DNA of 64,000 nt, taken from Phycisphaerae bacterium. Its GTDB lineage: Bacteria; Planctomycetota; Phycisphaerae; Phycisphaerales; Phycisphaeraceae. The stretch's first letter is position 1. Each line of letters starts with the position of its first letter. A model generated the notes under the pieces. That model was given only the letters and a program-made list of their open reading frames with translations. It was not told where the DNA came from and made no database searches. Both the position numbers and the translations under genes were made by a program. Location: assembly GCA_030432595.1 (NCBI GenBank), contig JAUIGU010000001.1:248001-312000 (forward strand). The letters run 5' to 3'. Shown in pieces: positions 1-10,876 of the stretch.

Positions 1-2
1 AC

Positions 3-617
3 GCCCGGTTCTGGGAACGCAAGGCCCGCCGCTACGACGCGAAGCTCCCCCCCAAGGGCCCGAACTTCGCCGCCCGCATCGAGCGGGCCCGGAAGGTGTT
101 CCCACCCGACGGCCGGGTCCTCGACGTCGGCTGCGCGACCGGCGAGATCACGCTCGACCTCGCGCCGCACTGCGGAAGAATCACCGGGTTGGACACCGCG
201 CCGACGATGATCGAAATCGCGAACCGCAAAGCCCAAGACCGCGGCGTCACCAACGCCAACTTCGAGGCGAAAGACCCGGCCGACCCGACCTTCGCACCGG
301 CTTCGTTCGACGCGATCACCTGCTACAGCGTGTTCCACCTCGTGGACGACTACGCAACGATGCTGCGGCGGTTCCACGAGCTGCTCAAGCCGGACGGGCA
401 CGTGCTCAACGAGACGCCATGCCTGGGCGACTGGGGGCCGCACTGGCGCGTCATCCTCGGCGTCGTCACGGGGGTCGGGTTGGTGCCGCGGGTCCGACGC
501 ATCCGGCGGGCAGACCTCGAAGCGCAGTTCGAGCGCGTCGGTTTCGAGGTGATCGACAGCGCGGTCTACAACCCCAAGAGCGGCCAGCACTGCGTGCTCG
601 CGCGAAAGCCCGCGTGA
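3..617 (+). CDS. Class I SAM-dependent methyltransferase (5' partial)
   Basis: The reading frame is open to the left edge of the window, so the start lies outside; the first visible residues ARFWERKARRYD look like the N-terminus of a small methyltransferase. SAM-binding motif I is VLDVGCATGEITLDL, followed by the acidic loop GLDTAP and a later FDAITCYSVFHLVDD segment, the order expected of a class I Rossmann methyltransferase of the UbiE/Methyltransf_11 kind. The substrate cannot be told. A GTG at 96 is an internal alternative start but would remove the helix before motif I. It runs toward the minus-strand hydrolase gene, which ends at 670, so the two are convergent. Confidence 0.85.
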   Translation, partial: ARFWERKARRYDAKLPPKGPNFAARIERARKVFPPDGRVLDVGCATGEITLDLAPHCGRITGLDTAPTMIEIANRKAQDRGVTNANFEAKDPADPTFAPASFDAITCYSVFHLVDDYATMLRRFHELLKPDGHVLNETPCLGDWGPHWRVILGVVTGVGLVPRVRRIRRADLEAQFERVGFEVIDSAVYNPKSGQHCVLARKPA

Positions 618-669
618 TGTTTTCTTCGCGAGTCGTTGCGACCGCTGAAGTGGAGCGAAACCGGGCGGA

Positions 670-1920
670 TCAACGGTCGGCGAGCGCGTCGTAGACGAGC
701 GGCCGGATCAGGTCGGCGGTGGCGTTGGAGTACGGCTGCCGCTGCTCGAGAGTGATGACGAACAGGTCGTCGGCCGGGCTGACCCAGGCGTGCGTTGAGG
801 CCGCGCCGCTCCATCCGAACTGCCCGACGGGCCGGTCCGGGACGCCGGGGTTGGGCTCGACGACGACGGAAAACCCGAACCCGAAGCCCACGCCGGGGTC
901 GGGCTGGCCGAACCCGATCGGGAATGCGGCGGGCGGGAGCTGGTCGTGGGTCATGAGCGCGACGGTCTCGGGCTTGAGGATGCGGTGGCCGAACAATTCG
1001 CCGCCGTTGCGGACCATCATGAGGAAGTGGGCGTAGTCGCGGGCGGTGCTGACCAGGCCGCCGCCGCCGCTGATGAGCGTCGGCGGTTCGATGAAACGGT
1101 CGCCGCCCTGCTGTCGCGCGAGCCCGTCTTCGCCGGGTTCGTACACGGCGGCGAAACGGTGAAGCTTTTCCGGCGGGCAGAAGAACCCGGTGTCCTTCAT
1201 GTCCAGCGGGTCGAAGAGGCGCTCCTGCAAAAAGACGTCGAACGGCTGGCCGGACGCACGCTGCACAACCAGCCCGAGCACATCCACCGACAACGAATAA
1301 AGCCAGGTGTCACCAGGATGGTCCGCCAGCGGCAGCTTCGCCAATCGTTCGGCCATCTCGTCCAGGTCGTGCGCGCCAAGCGGCTGAACTTCGTTATAGA
1401 GCGGGTCGATGGGGTGTCCCAGAAACCCGTAAGAAAACCCGGCCGTGTGTCGCATCAAATCCGCGACGGTCATCGGGCGTTTGGGATCCACGCGCTCATC
1501 ACCGACCGCGACCTTCACGCCGGCCAGCTCCGGCACAAACTTCGTCACCGGGTCGTCGGGGTGCAGCTTGCCCTCGTCAACCAGAATCATGGCCGCGGCG
1601 GTGGCCACCGGCTTGGTCATGGAGTAGATGCGGAAGATGGTGTCGGTCTGCATCGGCGCGGCGGGCTCGGTGTCGCGTTGACCGAACGCTTCGAGATGGA
1701 TCACCCGGCCTTGCCGCGCCACGAGCACGACGCCGCCGACGATGTCGCCGTCGGCGATCTGGCGTTTCATGGCGTCATCGACCGCGGCGAGTTTGGATGC
1801 TGACAAACCCACGGCTTGCGGCACCGCTGTTCCAAGTTCGGTGCTGTGACGGCAGCCGGTCCCGGCCAGCAATACGAGGGCGGACACAACGACGGCAAAG
1901 GAGGGGAAGCGGCTTTTCAT
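670..1920 (-). CDS. Beta-lactamase-family serine hydrolase (class C-like/esterase)
   Basis: About 416 residues with a basic start, a hydrophobic stretch and a Cys (LVLLAGTGC) that could be a lipobox, although the -3 position is not typical; export is likely. The catalytic S-x-x-K motif is SMTK near residue 100, a YSL motif near 208 supplies the second active-site Tyr, and GWSGAAST near the C-terminus resembles the third motif region. This is the Pfam Beta-lactamase (PF00144) layout shared by AmpC-like enzymes, D-aminopeptidases and EstB-type esterases; substrate unknown. The ATG at 1920 is preferred over an in-frame TTG at 1932 because it gives a clean signal sequence. Confidence 0.85.
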   Translation of the reverse strand: MKSRFPSFAVVVSALVLLAGTGCRHSTELGTAVPQAVGLSASKLAAVDDAMKRQIADGDIVGGVVLVARQGRVIHLEAFGQRDTEPAAPMQTDTIFRIYSMTKPVATAAAMILVDEGKLHPDDPVTKFVPELAGVKVAVGDERVDPKRPMTVADLMRHTAGFSYGFLGHPIDPLYNEVQPLGAHDLDEMAERLAKLPLADHPGDTWLYSLSVDVLGLVVQRASGQPFDVFLQERLFDPLDMKDTGFFCPPEKLHRFAAVYEPGEDGLARQQGGDRFIEPPTLISGGGGLVSTARDYAHFLMMVRNGGELFGHRILKPETVALMTHDQLPPAAFPIGFGQPDPGVGFGFGFSVVVEPNPGVPDRPVGQFGWSGAASTHAWVSPADDLFVITLEQRQPYSNATADLIRPLVYDALADR

Positions 1921-2000
1921 GGACGGGCTCAAGATGAAGACGTGGACGAGCGGGCATCGTACCGTCGATTCGAAGCTTGCCGCGTGATCGAATCAACGAA

Positions 2001-2027
2001 AAGCCCACGTTCAATGAACGTGGGCTT
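2001..2027 (-). terminator. Perfect 12-bp hairpin, probable terminator of the PEP-CTERM gene
   Basis: Arms AAGCCCACGTTC and GAACGTGGGCTT flank a 3-nt loop. Read on the minus strand the hairpin is followed by a T-rich TTCGTTGATT. It lies between the PEP-CTERM gene stop (2063) and the serine-hydrolase start (1920). A hairpin with the same arms occurs at 32468-32494 and a degenerate one at 3769-3789. Confidence 0.65.
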
Positions 2028-2062
2028 CGCAGAGCATCAACCAGTGTCGGTTGAGCCGGTGA

Positions 2063-2707
2063 TTAGCGGCGCCGACGGAGCAGCGCCAAAGCACCCAGGC
2101 TCAGTAGGCCGACGGTCGCGGGTTCGGGAATGCTGATCGTGTCGATGATGACCCAGCGCGGGTCCGCGTCGACGAAGGAGACGGTGAACTCCTCGAAGTC
2201 AGGGTTGGGCCGGATCTCGAAGTCGTCCCAGCGGTGGTAGACGTTGGTGCTGCCGGGGACTAACGTCGGCGGGGTCCCGCCGACCAACTGCACGGTGGCG
2301 TTGGGCACGGCACTGAACTGGCTGACGAAGGCGTCGCCGGTCGGGCCGCTGCCGGGCAGGGCGCCGAACCAGCTGTACTGGATGCGGAAGTACTTGATCG
2401 GTTCCTGGTCGATGTAGTTGGGCAGGGTGATGATGTAATCGAGCGTGCCGGTCGTCGGGTTGCTGATCGGAGCACTCACGGTGGGCTGGATCGGGTGAAG
2501 TTGGTAGGTCGGGTTGGCACCGAAAGTGATCTGCGACGGGCCGCCGGGCGTGGGACCTTGGAACAAATCAAACTTGGCCATCACGGAGTTGGGTTGGCCG
2601 CGGAAGGGTGCGGGGGCGAGGTCGTCGGCGAGCGAAGTTTGCGCAACCAGCGCGAATAATGCCAACAACGACAAGCCACGGGACGTCAAACGACGGACTC
2701 GGGTCAT
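2063..2707 (-). CDS. PEP-CTERM sorted exported protein of unknown function
   Basis: A 214-residue protein with an N-terminal signal peptide (MTRVRRL, then a hydrophobic run ending ...SLADD), a central part rich in Pro, Thr and beta-type residues, and a C-terminal sorting tail: IPEPATVGLL, a hydrophobic helix and RRRR. PEP-CTERM tails are known substrates of exosortase systems that place proteins at the cell surface. No enzymatic motif is visible. The ATG at 2707 is chosen because AAGGAG lies a few bases upstream and the signal peptide begins there; longer in-frame starts lack both. Confidence 0.8.
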   Translation of the reverse strand: MTRVRRLTSRGLSLLALFALVAQTSLADDLAPAPFRGQPNSVMAKFDLFQGPTPGGPSQITFGANPTYQLHPIQPTVSAPISNPTTGTLDYIITLPNYIDQEPIKYFRIQYSWFGALPGSGPTGDAFVSQFSAVPNATVQLVGGTPPTLVPGSTNVYHRWDDFEIRPNPDFEEFTVSFVDADPRWVIIDTISIPEPATVGLLSLGALALLRRRR

Positions 2708-2943
2708 CACATCTCTCCTTGCAATGGAAGCTGTAGGGTTGCTCGTTATCCAATCCGCGCGTCCCATTGAAACGCAGCGCGGACCGCAACCTCGCCCCAA
2801 ATACTAACGCGGATCGGCTTGTTCACCGATGCGGGTTTACCCACACTGGCTGAATGCAAAATCTAAGGGCCCGCACGACATTCCCCGATGCGACACCACA
2901 AAAACACGCCCCCCGGTTGAACGAGGAGCGTGGGCATGTGGAG

Positions 2944-3366
2944 TCAGGACTTGTGTTTCTTCTTTTTGTTCTTTTGTTTCTTCCTGGACTTTTTGTCCTT
3001 GCGGTTGGGGTTGAGCAAGGCGAACGCCTTGTTGCCGAAGGTTGAGGCGAGGCGGACGATGCGGTCGGTGCGCAGGTCCACGACGCCGTGCCGACCGCTG
3101 GGCCAGCGGACGAGGACGAACGGCAGACCGATCGTCACAACCTTGAGCGGCCAGCCGGCGTTGTCGGGCAGGTACGCCAACCGGGCCGCGCGCCGCGGCG
3201 GATCGAAGGCGTCGTCGCAGGAAAACGGCATGTACTGCATGTCGACTTCCACGACGGTGATGAAGTCGCCGATGCGCAGGTCTTCCGCGGCGACGGGGTG
3301 CGCCGCGTTCATCGGGGCCGGCGGCGGCGGGCGCTGCGGCGCGGGGGTGGGGTCTTGCTTGGGCAT
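2944..3366 (-). CDS. Conserved planctomycete-type hypothetical protein with Lys-rich tail
   Basis: About 140 residues. A Pro/Ala-rich N-terminal stretch (APQRPPPPAP) leads into a compact beta-rich core (DLRIGDFITVVEVDMQYMPF, then PLKVVTIGLPFVLVRWPSG) and a very basic C-terminus made almost only of Lys, Arg, Gln and Asn. From memory, the core resembles a small family seen in planctomycete genomes; no function is known. The basic tail could bind nucleic acid, but that is a guess. The ATG at 3366 gives the start MPKQDPTP; longer in-frame versions add unrelated sequence. No strong Shine-Dalgarno is seen. Confidence 0.6.
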   Translation of the reverse strand: MPKQDPTPAPQRPPPPAPMNAAHPVAAEDLRIGDFITVVEVDMQYMPFSCDDAFDPPRRAARLAYLPDNAGWPLKVVTIGLPFVLVRWPSGRHGVVDLRTDRIVRLASTFGNKAFALLNPNRKDKKSRKKQKNKKKKHKS

Positions 3367-3828
3367 GGGAGTGCTTTCGTTTCTGGGCGTGAGAAAACGT
3401 CCCGGCACGGAGGCGGTGCCGGGTTTCAGTCGAAGCGATCGCGCGGCGGGTGCGTTGAGCACACGCGCGGATCGCGACCGGGTGCCGCGTCCACCGCGCG
3501 TGCCATAACACGCGTGCGGACCGCGGACGGTGCGGGTCTGGCCGCTTGCCGGTTGTGGGGGCGTGCGGCGTCAGCCCCGCGCGGCGGGGAATAGGTCAGT
3601 TCGAGATGTAAATGACTCGACCAGCAACGCATGCACTCCGTGGCGGTTCAAAACGCCGGGGATAAGAGACGCCGCGACGGCGCGGCGGGGACGAAGGATA
3701 CGCGCCTAGGGTTTTGTGTCAAGGCTTTTTTGGAGGTTTTGGGTGAAGGGTGAAAGAACTCCATCGACCCACGCTCGGTGAATGTGGGCTTCGTTGGGTT
3801 TGAGTTGTTTCTTGGTACGGCGTTTCGT
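3367..3828. other. Gene-poor interval
   Basis: About 460 bases without a credible gene. It holds a short CCCCGC/GCGGGG hairpin near 3575-3590 and a degenerate copy of the GCCCAC...GTGGGC hairpin at 3769-3789. Open frames here lack ribosome sites and look like by-products of the GC bias. Confidence 0.5.
3769..3789 (-). terminator. Imperfect hairpin downstream of trpC
   Basis: Arms CCCACGCTC and GAATGTGGG with a 3-nt loop; one mismatch and one G-U pair. It lies 40 bases after the trpC stop and resembles the hairpins at 2001 and 32468. No clear T tract follows, so termination is only likely. Confidence 0.4.
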
Positions 3829-4659
<831 letters not shown>

Positions 4660-4928
4660 CGTTATACCCGGGAAAGTTGATCCCGGCGGCGTCGGCGGTG
4701 CACGAACGCGGTCACACACGGAGCGGCCGCCGAGGCGTCACGCCAAGTGAAGATAGCCCACCGAGCATCGGTCGGCCCGGGTCGGGCGGTCCAATCGTCG
4801 GGGCCAGGCAAACCCGGTCGAAACACCAGGGGTTGGCACAATCACGGCCTGCGGCTATGCTTGGGCGTTCCCGCAAGCCGGTCGCCTGCCTCGCTTCGAC
4901 TTCGGGATTCACGCACGAGGACGGGTCA

Positions 4929-5465
4929 TTGGCGAGGATCGGGCTGTTGTCGGACTCACACGGCCGGGCGGGGACCACCAGACGCGCGGTCGATCTGTTG
5001 CGCGGCGCGGGGGCCGAGGTGTTGTTGCATCTGGGCGACGTCGGGACGGTCGAGGTGGTGGACGCGCTGTGCGTCGATGCGCTGGACTCGGACGACCAGC
5101 TCGAAGCCCACCTGGTGTTCGGCAACACGGACTGGGACCGCGACGCGCTGGCGAAGTACGCCGCCGATTTGGACGTCGTCGTGGACGACCCGGTAGGCCG
5201 GCTTCCCCTGACCGCCCCAAGCGGCGCGGAAGACGGCGTGCTGCTGTTCTGCCACGGCCACGTGACCACGGACCTCGATCAGGCCTTGGCCGAGGCACCG
5301 CGTTACCTCTGCCACGGGCACACGCATCGGCAGCTCGACACGCACCGCGGACCCACGCGGGTGATCAACCCCGGAGCGCTGTTCCGGGCGTCGGCCTACA
5401 CGGTGGCGGTGCTGGACACGGCGACCGACCGGCTGACCTTCCACGAGGTGGCGGCGTCGGCGTAA
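4929..5465 (+). CDS. YfcE/MJ0936-type metallophosphoesterase
   Basis: About 178 residues. Metal-binding motifs of the calcineurin-like phosphoesterase fold are intact: LLSDSHG, LLHLGDVG, VFGNTDWD (the GN[HT]D position), FCHGH and CHGHTHRQ, followed by NPGAL. These place it with small phosphodiesterases of the YfcE/MJ0936 group, whose physiological substrates are mostly unknown. A TTG at 4929 with GAGG nine bases upstream starts the protein directly before RIGLLSDSHG as in relatives; an in-frame ATG at 4857 would add 24 unconserved residues and cannot be excluded. Confidence 0.8.
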   Translation: MARIGLLSDSHGRAGTTRRAVDLLRGAGAEVLLHLGDVGTVEVVDALCVDALDSDDQLEAHLVFGNTDWDRDALAKYAADLDVVVDDPVGRLPLTAPSGAEDGVLLFCHGHVTTDLDQALAEAPRYLCHGHTHRQLDTHRGPTRVINPGALFRASAYTVAVLDTATDRLTFHEVAASA

Positions 5466-5602
5466 GCCGTGCTTGCTTTCCCTTACCCAATGCGTCGTTG
5501 GCATCTCGCGAAACCGGGCTTGGCCGAGAGAATGCAGATACCATCCGACGGTCGGCTCCGCCGAAATCGATCCCCGAGCAATCCCCGCCCCCGCGAACCC
5601 GC

Positions 5603-6145
5603 ATGCCCCACGACGATCACCACGAGATCGAACTGCCCGCGGGTTTCCTGATCCGTGGGTACCAGGACGCCGACCAGACCGATGTCGCCGCGCTCTTTGA
5701 GACCGGTTTGCTCGCCGGGGCCTTGGCGCCCAACGACACCGGGGCCGACGTCGACAACATCCGTCTGGCGTACTTCGACCACGAGCGGCACCACTTCTGG
5801 GTCGCCGAGTTCCGCGGCACGGTCGTGGGGATGATCGGCGTCAACGCCGAGGACGAGGACACCGCCGGCATCCGCCGCCTGCGCGTCCACGCCGACCACC
5901 AGGCCGGCCCGCTGTCCGCCGCCCTCCTCCAGACCGCGCTGAACCACTGCGCCCGGCACGGCTACCTGAAGGTCCGCCTCGACACCCGGTTCGAGCGCTG
6001 CGATGCGCTCGAAGCGTTCGAGCGCGTCGGCTTCAAGCACACCCGCGACCGCAACGTCCCGGGCAAGGAAGTCCTCGAGTTCTACGCCGACCTGTACCGC
6101 CAGCCCGCACCGGGTCAGGCGGGGCAGCAGGAACAGAGGAACTGA
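5603..6145 (+). CDS. GNAT-family N-acetyltransferase
   Basis: A 180-residue protein starting MPHDDHHEIELPAGFLIRGY, with the GNAT acceptor strand pattern (HHFWVAEFRGTVVGMIGV), a central IRRLRVHADHQAGPLSAALL segment equivalent to motif A (weak Q/R-x-x-G-x-G/A) and the FERVGFKHTRDR motif B end. It should transfer an acyl group from acyl-CoA to an unknown amine. The ATG at 5603 is preferred since the upstream extension of the frame overlaps the preceding phosphoesterase gene. It is followed after only 4 bases by the convergent dehydratase gene. Confidence 0.8.
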   Translation: MPHDDHHEIELPAGFLIRGYQDADQTDVAALFETGLLAGALAPNDTGADVDNIRLAYFDHERHHFWVAEFRGTVVGMIGVNAEDEDTAGIRRLRVHADHQAGPLSAALLQTALNHCARHGYLKVRLDTRFERCDALEAFERVGFKHTRDRNVPGKEVLEFYADLYRQPAPGQAGQQEQRN

Positions 6146-6149
6146 AACC

Positions 6150-7307
<1,158 letters not shown>

Positions 7308-7380
7308 GGGTGACATCCAACCCCGGATCGTTGAACAACGCGAAGTGAACCACGGCCGGCGAATCAACACCGGCCCACAG

Positions 7381-7454
7381 TGGGCGATCTCGGGCTCGAA
7401 CCGAGGACCTTTCGGGTGTAAACCGAACGCTCTGGCCAACTGAGCTAATCGCCC
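7381..7454 (-). tRNA. tRNA-Val (anticodon UAC)
   Basis: The minus strand folds as a complete 74-nt cloverleaf: acceptor GGGCGAT/ATCGCCC with discriminator A, D arm GCTC...GAGC, anticodon stem TTCGG/CCGAA around loop TTTACAC (anticodon TAC, reading GTA), a 5-nt variable loop and T arm CTCGG-TTCGAGC-CCGAG. The CCA end is not encoded; the next bases are CTG. Confidence 0.95.
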
Positions 7455-7532
7455 GACCGCGGCATGATACGGCGCGACGGGCGGTCGCCGGGCGCAGGTT
7501 TCGTCGATGTGTTTCGGCTGGCCCGGATTTGT

Positions 7533-8567
7533 TCAGGCAGCCTTGGCCAGCGTGCGGGCGTGGGTCAGGGCCGAGAGCGTGCCGGCGACAATTGCCACGT
7601 CGCCGACCTCAAACGGCTCGGACGCGTCGGGGCGGATGCGGGTCGGCTCGCCGTTCCGCTTCAGCGCGACGAACACGAGCTCGGGCTGGTTCTTGCCGAA
7701 CGATGCGGGCGTTTCTCCGGCCAGCGGCGAGCCGGGATCAACGACGATCTCCGAGAGTTGGTAGTCGTCGTCGCCGGCACACATCTGCGTGAGGAAGTCG
7801 GCCAGGTGCGGGCGGACGAGCATCGTGGCGATCTGGTGCCCGCCGAACATCGCGGGGGCGACGACGCGGGTCGCGCCGGCGCGCTGAAACTTCGAGATCG
7901 CCCCGTGATCGTCGGCGCGGGCGATGATCGTGCAGTCGGGGTTGTGCGAACGTGCGGTCAGGGTGACGACCAGGTTCGCGTGGTCCGAAGGCGTGCACGC
8001 GACCAGGCCCCGGCAACGCTGGACGCCCGCGGCGAGAAGCGTCTCGTCTTCGCCGGCGTCTCCGGTGATGACGAAGTGCCCGTGCTCGCGTGCCCACTCG
8101 CAGCGCGCGTCGTTGCTGTCGATGACGACGACTGGTTGGCCCGCCTCCTGGAAGCGCTCGCAGACGGCCTGCCCGACCCGGCCGACGCCACAGATGATGA
8201 AGTGGTCCGACAAGTGGGCGATGTGCTTGAGCATGCGTTTCCTCCACGTCATTTGGCGGTTGACGGCGAGCTGGACGACCTGACCAAAGACAAACGTGCA
8301 GGTGGCGATCCCGGCCAACATGATCAACATCGCAAAGACTTCGCCGCGCGTATCGAGGCCGTAGTCCCCGTAACCAACGGTGGTGATCGAGATGAAGGTG
8401 AAGAACAGCGCGTCCCACGCGGACCACTCCGGCTCGAGCCACCAGAAACCCACGGTGCCGATCAAGACAATGATCGCCAGCACGGCCAGCGCGCGGTACA
8501 CCCGCCGACGCTGTTCCTGCTCGAGCGCGGCATCGCTGAAGGCGGAAGGGATCCGCTTCGCGTCCAT
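7533..8567 (-). CDS. Single-pore potassium channel with cytoplasmic RCK (TrkA-N/TrkA-C) domain
   Basis: 344 residues in the MthK/Kch architecture. A short N-terminus is followed by TM1 (ALAVLAIIVLIGTVGFWWL), a pore helix with the selectivity filter TTVGYGD, and TM2 (FAMLIMLAGIATCTFVFGQ). The RCK domain begins HFIICGVGRVGQAV (GxGxxG nucleotide loop) with the acidic strand end VVVIDSND, and a TrkA-C-like domain closes the protein (GNVAIVAG-like end). It should gate K+ flux in response to a nucleotide or ion ligand. ATG 8567 gives MDAKRIPS; 81 bases separate it from folA upstream on the same strand. Confidence 0.9.
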   Translation of the reverse strand: MDAKRIPSAFSDAALEQEQRRRVYRALAVLAIIVLIGTVGFWWLEPEWSAWDALFFTFISITTVGYGDYGLDTRGEVFAMLIMLAGIATCTFVFGQVVQLAVNRQMTWRKRMLKHIAHLSDHFIICGVGRVGQAVCERFQEAGQPVVVIDSNDARCEWAREHGHFVITGDAGEDETLLAAGVQRCRGLVACTPSDHANLVVTLTARSHNPDCTIIARADDHGAISKFQRAGATRVVAPAMFGGHQIATMLVRPHLADFLTQMCAGDDDYQLSEIVVDPGSPLAGETPASFGKNQPELVFVALKRNGEPTRIRPDASEPFEVGDVAIVAGTLSALTHARTLAKAA

Positions 8568-8648
8568 GCGGAACCTATCGACGGGACGGATACAGCGATG
8601 AAGCGGGCGGTATCGCTGCCCTCCCACGGTCCGCGTCGAAACGAAGAA

Positions 8649-9143
8649 TTATCGGACGCGGTCGTATCGGCGGACCGTGAACGCGTGGGCGTGGCGCTCG
8701 TCGGCGGGGTGCTCTTCCAACACGGTGTGCGTCCAGCCCGAGAAGTCGAAGTCCGGCAGAAACGTGTCACCGTCCACCTCGGCGTGGACCACCGTCTCGT
8801 ACACCCGCTGCGCCATGGGGAACGCCGCCGCAAACAGCCCCGCCCCGCCGATAACGAACAGCTCCCCCGCGCCGTCATCGAACTCGCAAAGCACGTCGTC
8901 GAGGCTGTGACGCACCAGGACACCCTCGGCCGGCTCGAAGTCGCGCCGCGAGGTCAGCACGATGTTCGTCCGGCCCGGCAACAGGTTGTTGTGGTCCTCG
9001 TACGTCCGCCGGCCCATGATGATCGGCCGGCCCATGGTCGTGCGTTTGAAGTGCTTGAACTCGTCGGGCAGCCGCCACGGCAGCTCGCCGTCGCGGCCGA
9101 TGCAGCGGTTCTCGGAACGGGCGTAGATGAGGGCCAGCGGCAT
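8649..9143 (-). CDS. folA: Dihydrofolate reductase
   Basis: 164 residues. Reduces dihydrofolate to tetrahydrofolate with NADPH. Conserved features: LALIYARSENRCIGRDGELPW (N-terminal strand and Met20 loop), LPDEFKHFKRTTMG with the substrate acid and contact Phe, PIIMGRRTYE, NIVLTSR, and the cofactor GG pair in LFVIGGAGLFAAAF. It lies 50 bases downstream of thyA on the same strand, the classical thyA-folA order that couples dTMP synthesis to regeneration of the folate consumed. Confidence 0.95.
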   Translation of the reverse strand: MPLALIYARSENRCIGRDGELPWRLPDEFKHFKRTTMGRPIIMGRRTYEDHNNLLPGRTNIVLTSRRDFEPAEGVLVRHSLDDVLCEFDDGAGELFVIGGAGLFAAAFPMAQRVYETVVHAEVDGDTFLPDFDFSGWTHTVLEEHPADERHAHAFTVRRYDRVR

Positions 9144-9193
9144 GACCGCAGCGTAGGGCAGACCGGTCGCTCACGCTCCCGGCTCCGACGGAC

Positions 9194-10021
9194 TCACACC
9201 GCCACCGCGGCCTTGATGTGCGGCAGCGGGTCGTAGTTCTCCAGCGTGAAGTCGTCGAACGTGAACGCAAACAGGTCCGTCACCGCCGGGTTGATCCGCA
9301 TGGTCGGCCCGGGGCGCGGCGTGCGGGTGAGCTGCTCGCGGGCCTGATCAAAGTGGTTGGTGTAGAGGTGCGCGTCGCCGAGCGTGTGTACGAAGTCGCC
9401 TGGACGCAAACCCGTCACCTGCGCGACCATCATCGTCAGCAACGCGTAGCTGGCGATGTTGAACGGCACACCCAGGAAGATGTCGGCCGAGCGCTGGTAG
9501 AGCTGGCAGGACAACTTGCCGTGTGTTTCTCCGTCTTCTGCCGGCGACACGTAGAACTGAAAAAACGCGTGGCAAGGCGGGAGCGCCATGTCTTCGAGCT
9601 CGCCGACGTTCCACGCGCTGACGATGAGGCGACGCGAGTCGGGGTTGGTCTTGATCTGATCGACGACGCGGGTGATCTGGTCGATGGTGCGGCCGTCGGC
9701 GCAGCCCCAGGACCTCCACTGCTTGCCGTACACCGGGCCGAGGTCGCCGTCGGCGTCGGCCCACTCGTCCCAGATGCGCACGCCGTGCTCGTTGAGGTAC
9801 GCGGTGTTGGTGTCGCCGCGCAGGAACCAGAGCAGTTCGTGGATGATCGAGCGCAGATGCAGCTTCTTGGTGGTCAGCAGCGGGAAGCCGCCGCCGGTTT
9901 CGGGGTCGAGGTTGAACCGGAGTTGGTGCCCGAACACGGAGCGCGTGCCGGTGCCGGTGCGGTCGGCCTTGTCGATGCCGTGGTCAAGCACGTGCTGAAG
10001 CAGATCGAGGTAGGCCCGCAT
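9194..10021 (-). CDS. thyA: Thymidylate synthase
   Basis: 275 residues, close to the 264 of E. coli ThyA. Methylates dUMP to dTMP using methylene-tetrahydrofolate. The phosphate loop [34 protein letters not shown], the catalytic Cys in [35 protein letters not shown] and HLYTNHFDQ are all present. The ATG at 10021 starts [15 protein letters not shown] as in the family; an upstream start adds 13 unlike residues. It leads the thyA-folA-channel gene run and is divergent from the isomerase-like gene at 10110. Confidence 0.97.
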   Translation of the reverse strand: MRAYLDLLQHVLDHGIDKADRTGTGTRSVFGHQLRFNLDPETGGGFPLLTTKKLHLRSIIHELLWFLRGDTNTAYLNEHGVRIWDEWADADGDLGPVYGKQWRSWGCADGRTIDQITRVVDQIKTNPDSRRLIVSAWNVGELEDMALPPCHAFFQFYVSPAEDGETHGKLSCQLYQRSADIFLGVPFNIASYALLTMMVAQVTGLRPGDFVHTLGDAHLYTNHFDQAREQLTRTPRPGPTMRINPAVTDLFAFTFDDFTLENYDPLPHIKAAVAV

Positions 10022-10109
10022 GGCCGGGATTCTAGCGGCTGATTTCACCACCCATTTCACCGTGATTCCGCCGTATACTCCCGATCCTCGTTGTCACAGG
10101 AGTTTACCC

Positions 10110-10862
10110 ATGGCCGGCCCGCTCGAGTTTGGTGTTCAGTCGTACTGCTTCCGCCACTTTAAGGACAACGCGGACGTCGCCGCCAAGGTCCGCGAGATCG
10201 GCGTGGATTCGATCGAGGTTTGCGGCATCCACGGCGACTTCAGCGACCCGGCCGGCTTCGAAAAAGAAGTCAAGACCTACGCCGACGCGGGCGTGTCCAT
10301 CGTCTCGCTGGGCGTGCAGACGTTCACGAACCAGGAAGCCGAAGAACGCAAATGGTTCGAGTGCGCCAAGGCCGCTGGCGCGAAGCACCTCTCGGCCCAC
10401 TTCCAGGTCGCGACGTTCAACGAAGCGGTGCCGACTGTGGTGAAACTCTGCGACGAGTTCGACATGCGCATCGGCATCCACTGCCACGGCGGGTACATGT
10501 TCGGCGGGTCACAGGACGTGCTGGACCACCTGCTCCACCTCGGCGGGCCACGCATCGGGCTGTGCATCGACACCGCCTGGTGCATGCAGACCGGCCCTGG
10601 CCCGGGCAACCCCGTCGAGTGGGCCAAGAAGTACGGCGACCGGGTCTACGGCGTCCACTACAAAGACTTCCTCTTCGACAAAAATGCGCAGTGGAACGAC
10701 GTTGTGGTCGGCACCGGCAATCTCGACCTGCCCGCGTTTGTCAAAGAACTGCAGAACAGTGGCTTCGACGGATACGCCGTGATCGAATACGAAGCCGACG
10801 TCGAAAACCCCGTGCCCGCGCTGACCGAGTGCGTGAAGAAGATGCGGGCGCTGACGGCGTGA
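10110..10862 (+). CDS. Sugar phosphate isomerase/epimerase-like TIM barrel (AP_endonuc_2 family)
   Basis: 250 residues, no signal peptide. The sequence follows the xylose-isomerase-like barrel: FGVQSYCFRHF start, GVDSIEVCGIHGDF, SIVSLGVQTF, metal-ligand strands IGIHCHGGYM, GLCIDTAWCM and VYGVHYKDF, and the final YAVIEYEAD acid. These motifs fit inosose dehydratase, hydroxypyruvate isomerase or related enzymes, and the substrate cannot be assigned. The ATG at 10110 has an AGGAG seven bases upstream. It is divergent from thyA and convergent with murQ. Confidence 0.85.
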   Translation: MAGPLEFGVQSYCFRHFKDNADVAAKVREIGVDSIEVCGIHGDFSDPAGFEKEVKTYADAGVSIVSLGVQTFTNQEAEERKWFECAKAAGAKHLSAHFQVATFNEAVPTVVKLCDEFDMRIGIHCHGGYMFGGSQDVLDHLLHLGGPRIGLCIDTAWCMQTGPGPGNPVEWAKKYGDRVYGVHYKDFLFDKNAQWNDVVVGTGNLDLPAFVKELQNSGFDGYAVIEYEADVENPVPALTECVKKMRALTA

Positions 10863-10876
10863 CGTGACCGAAAAAA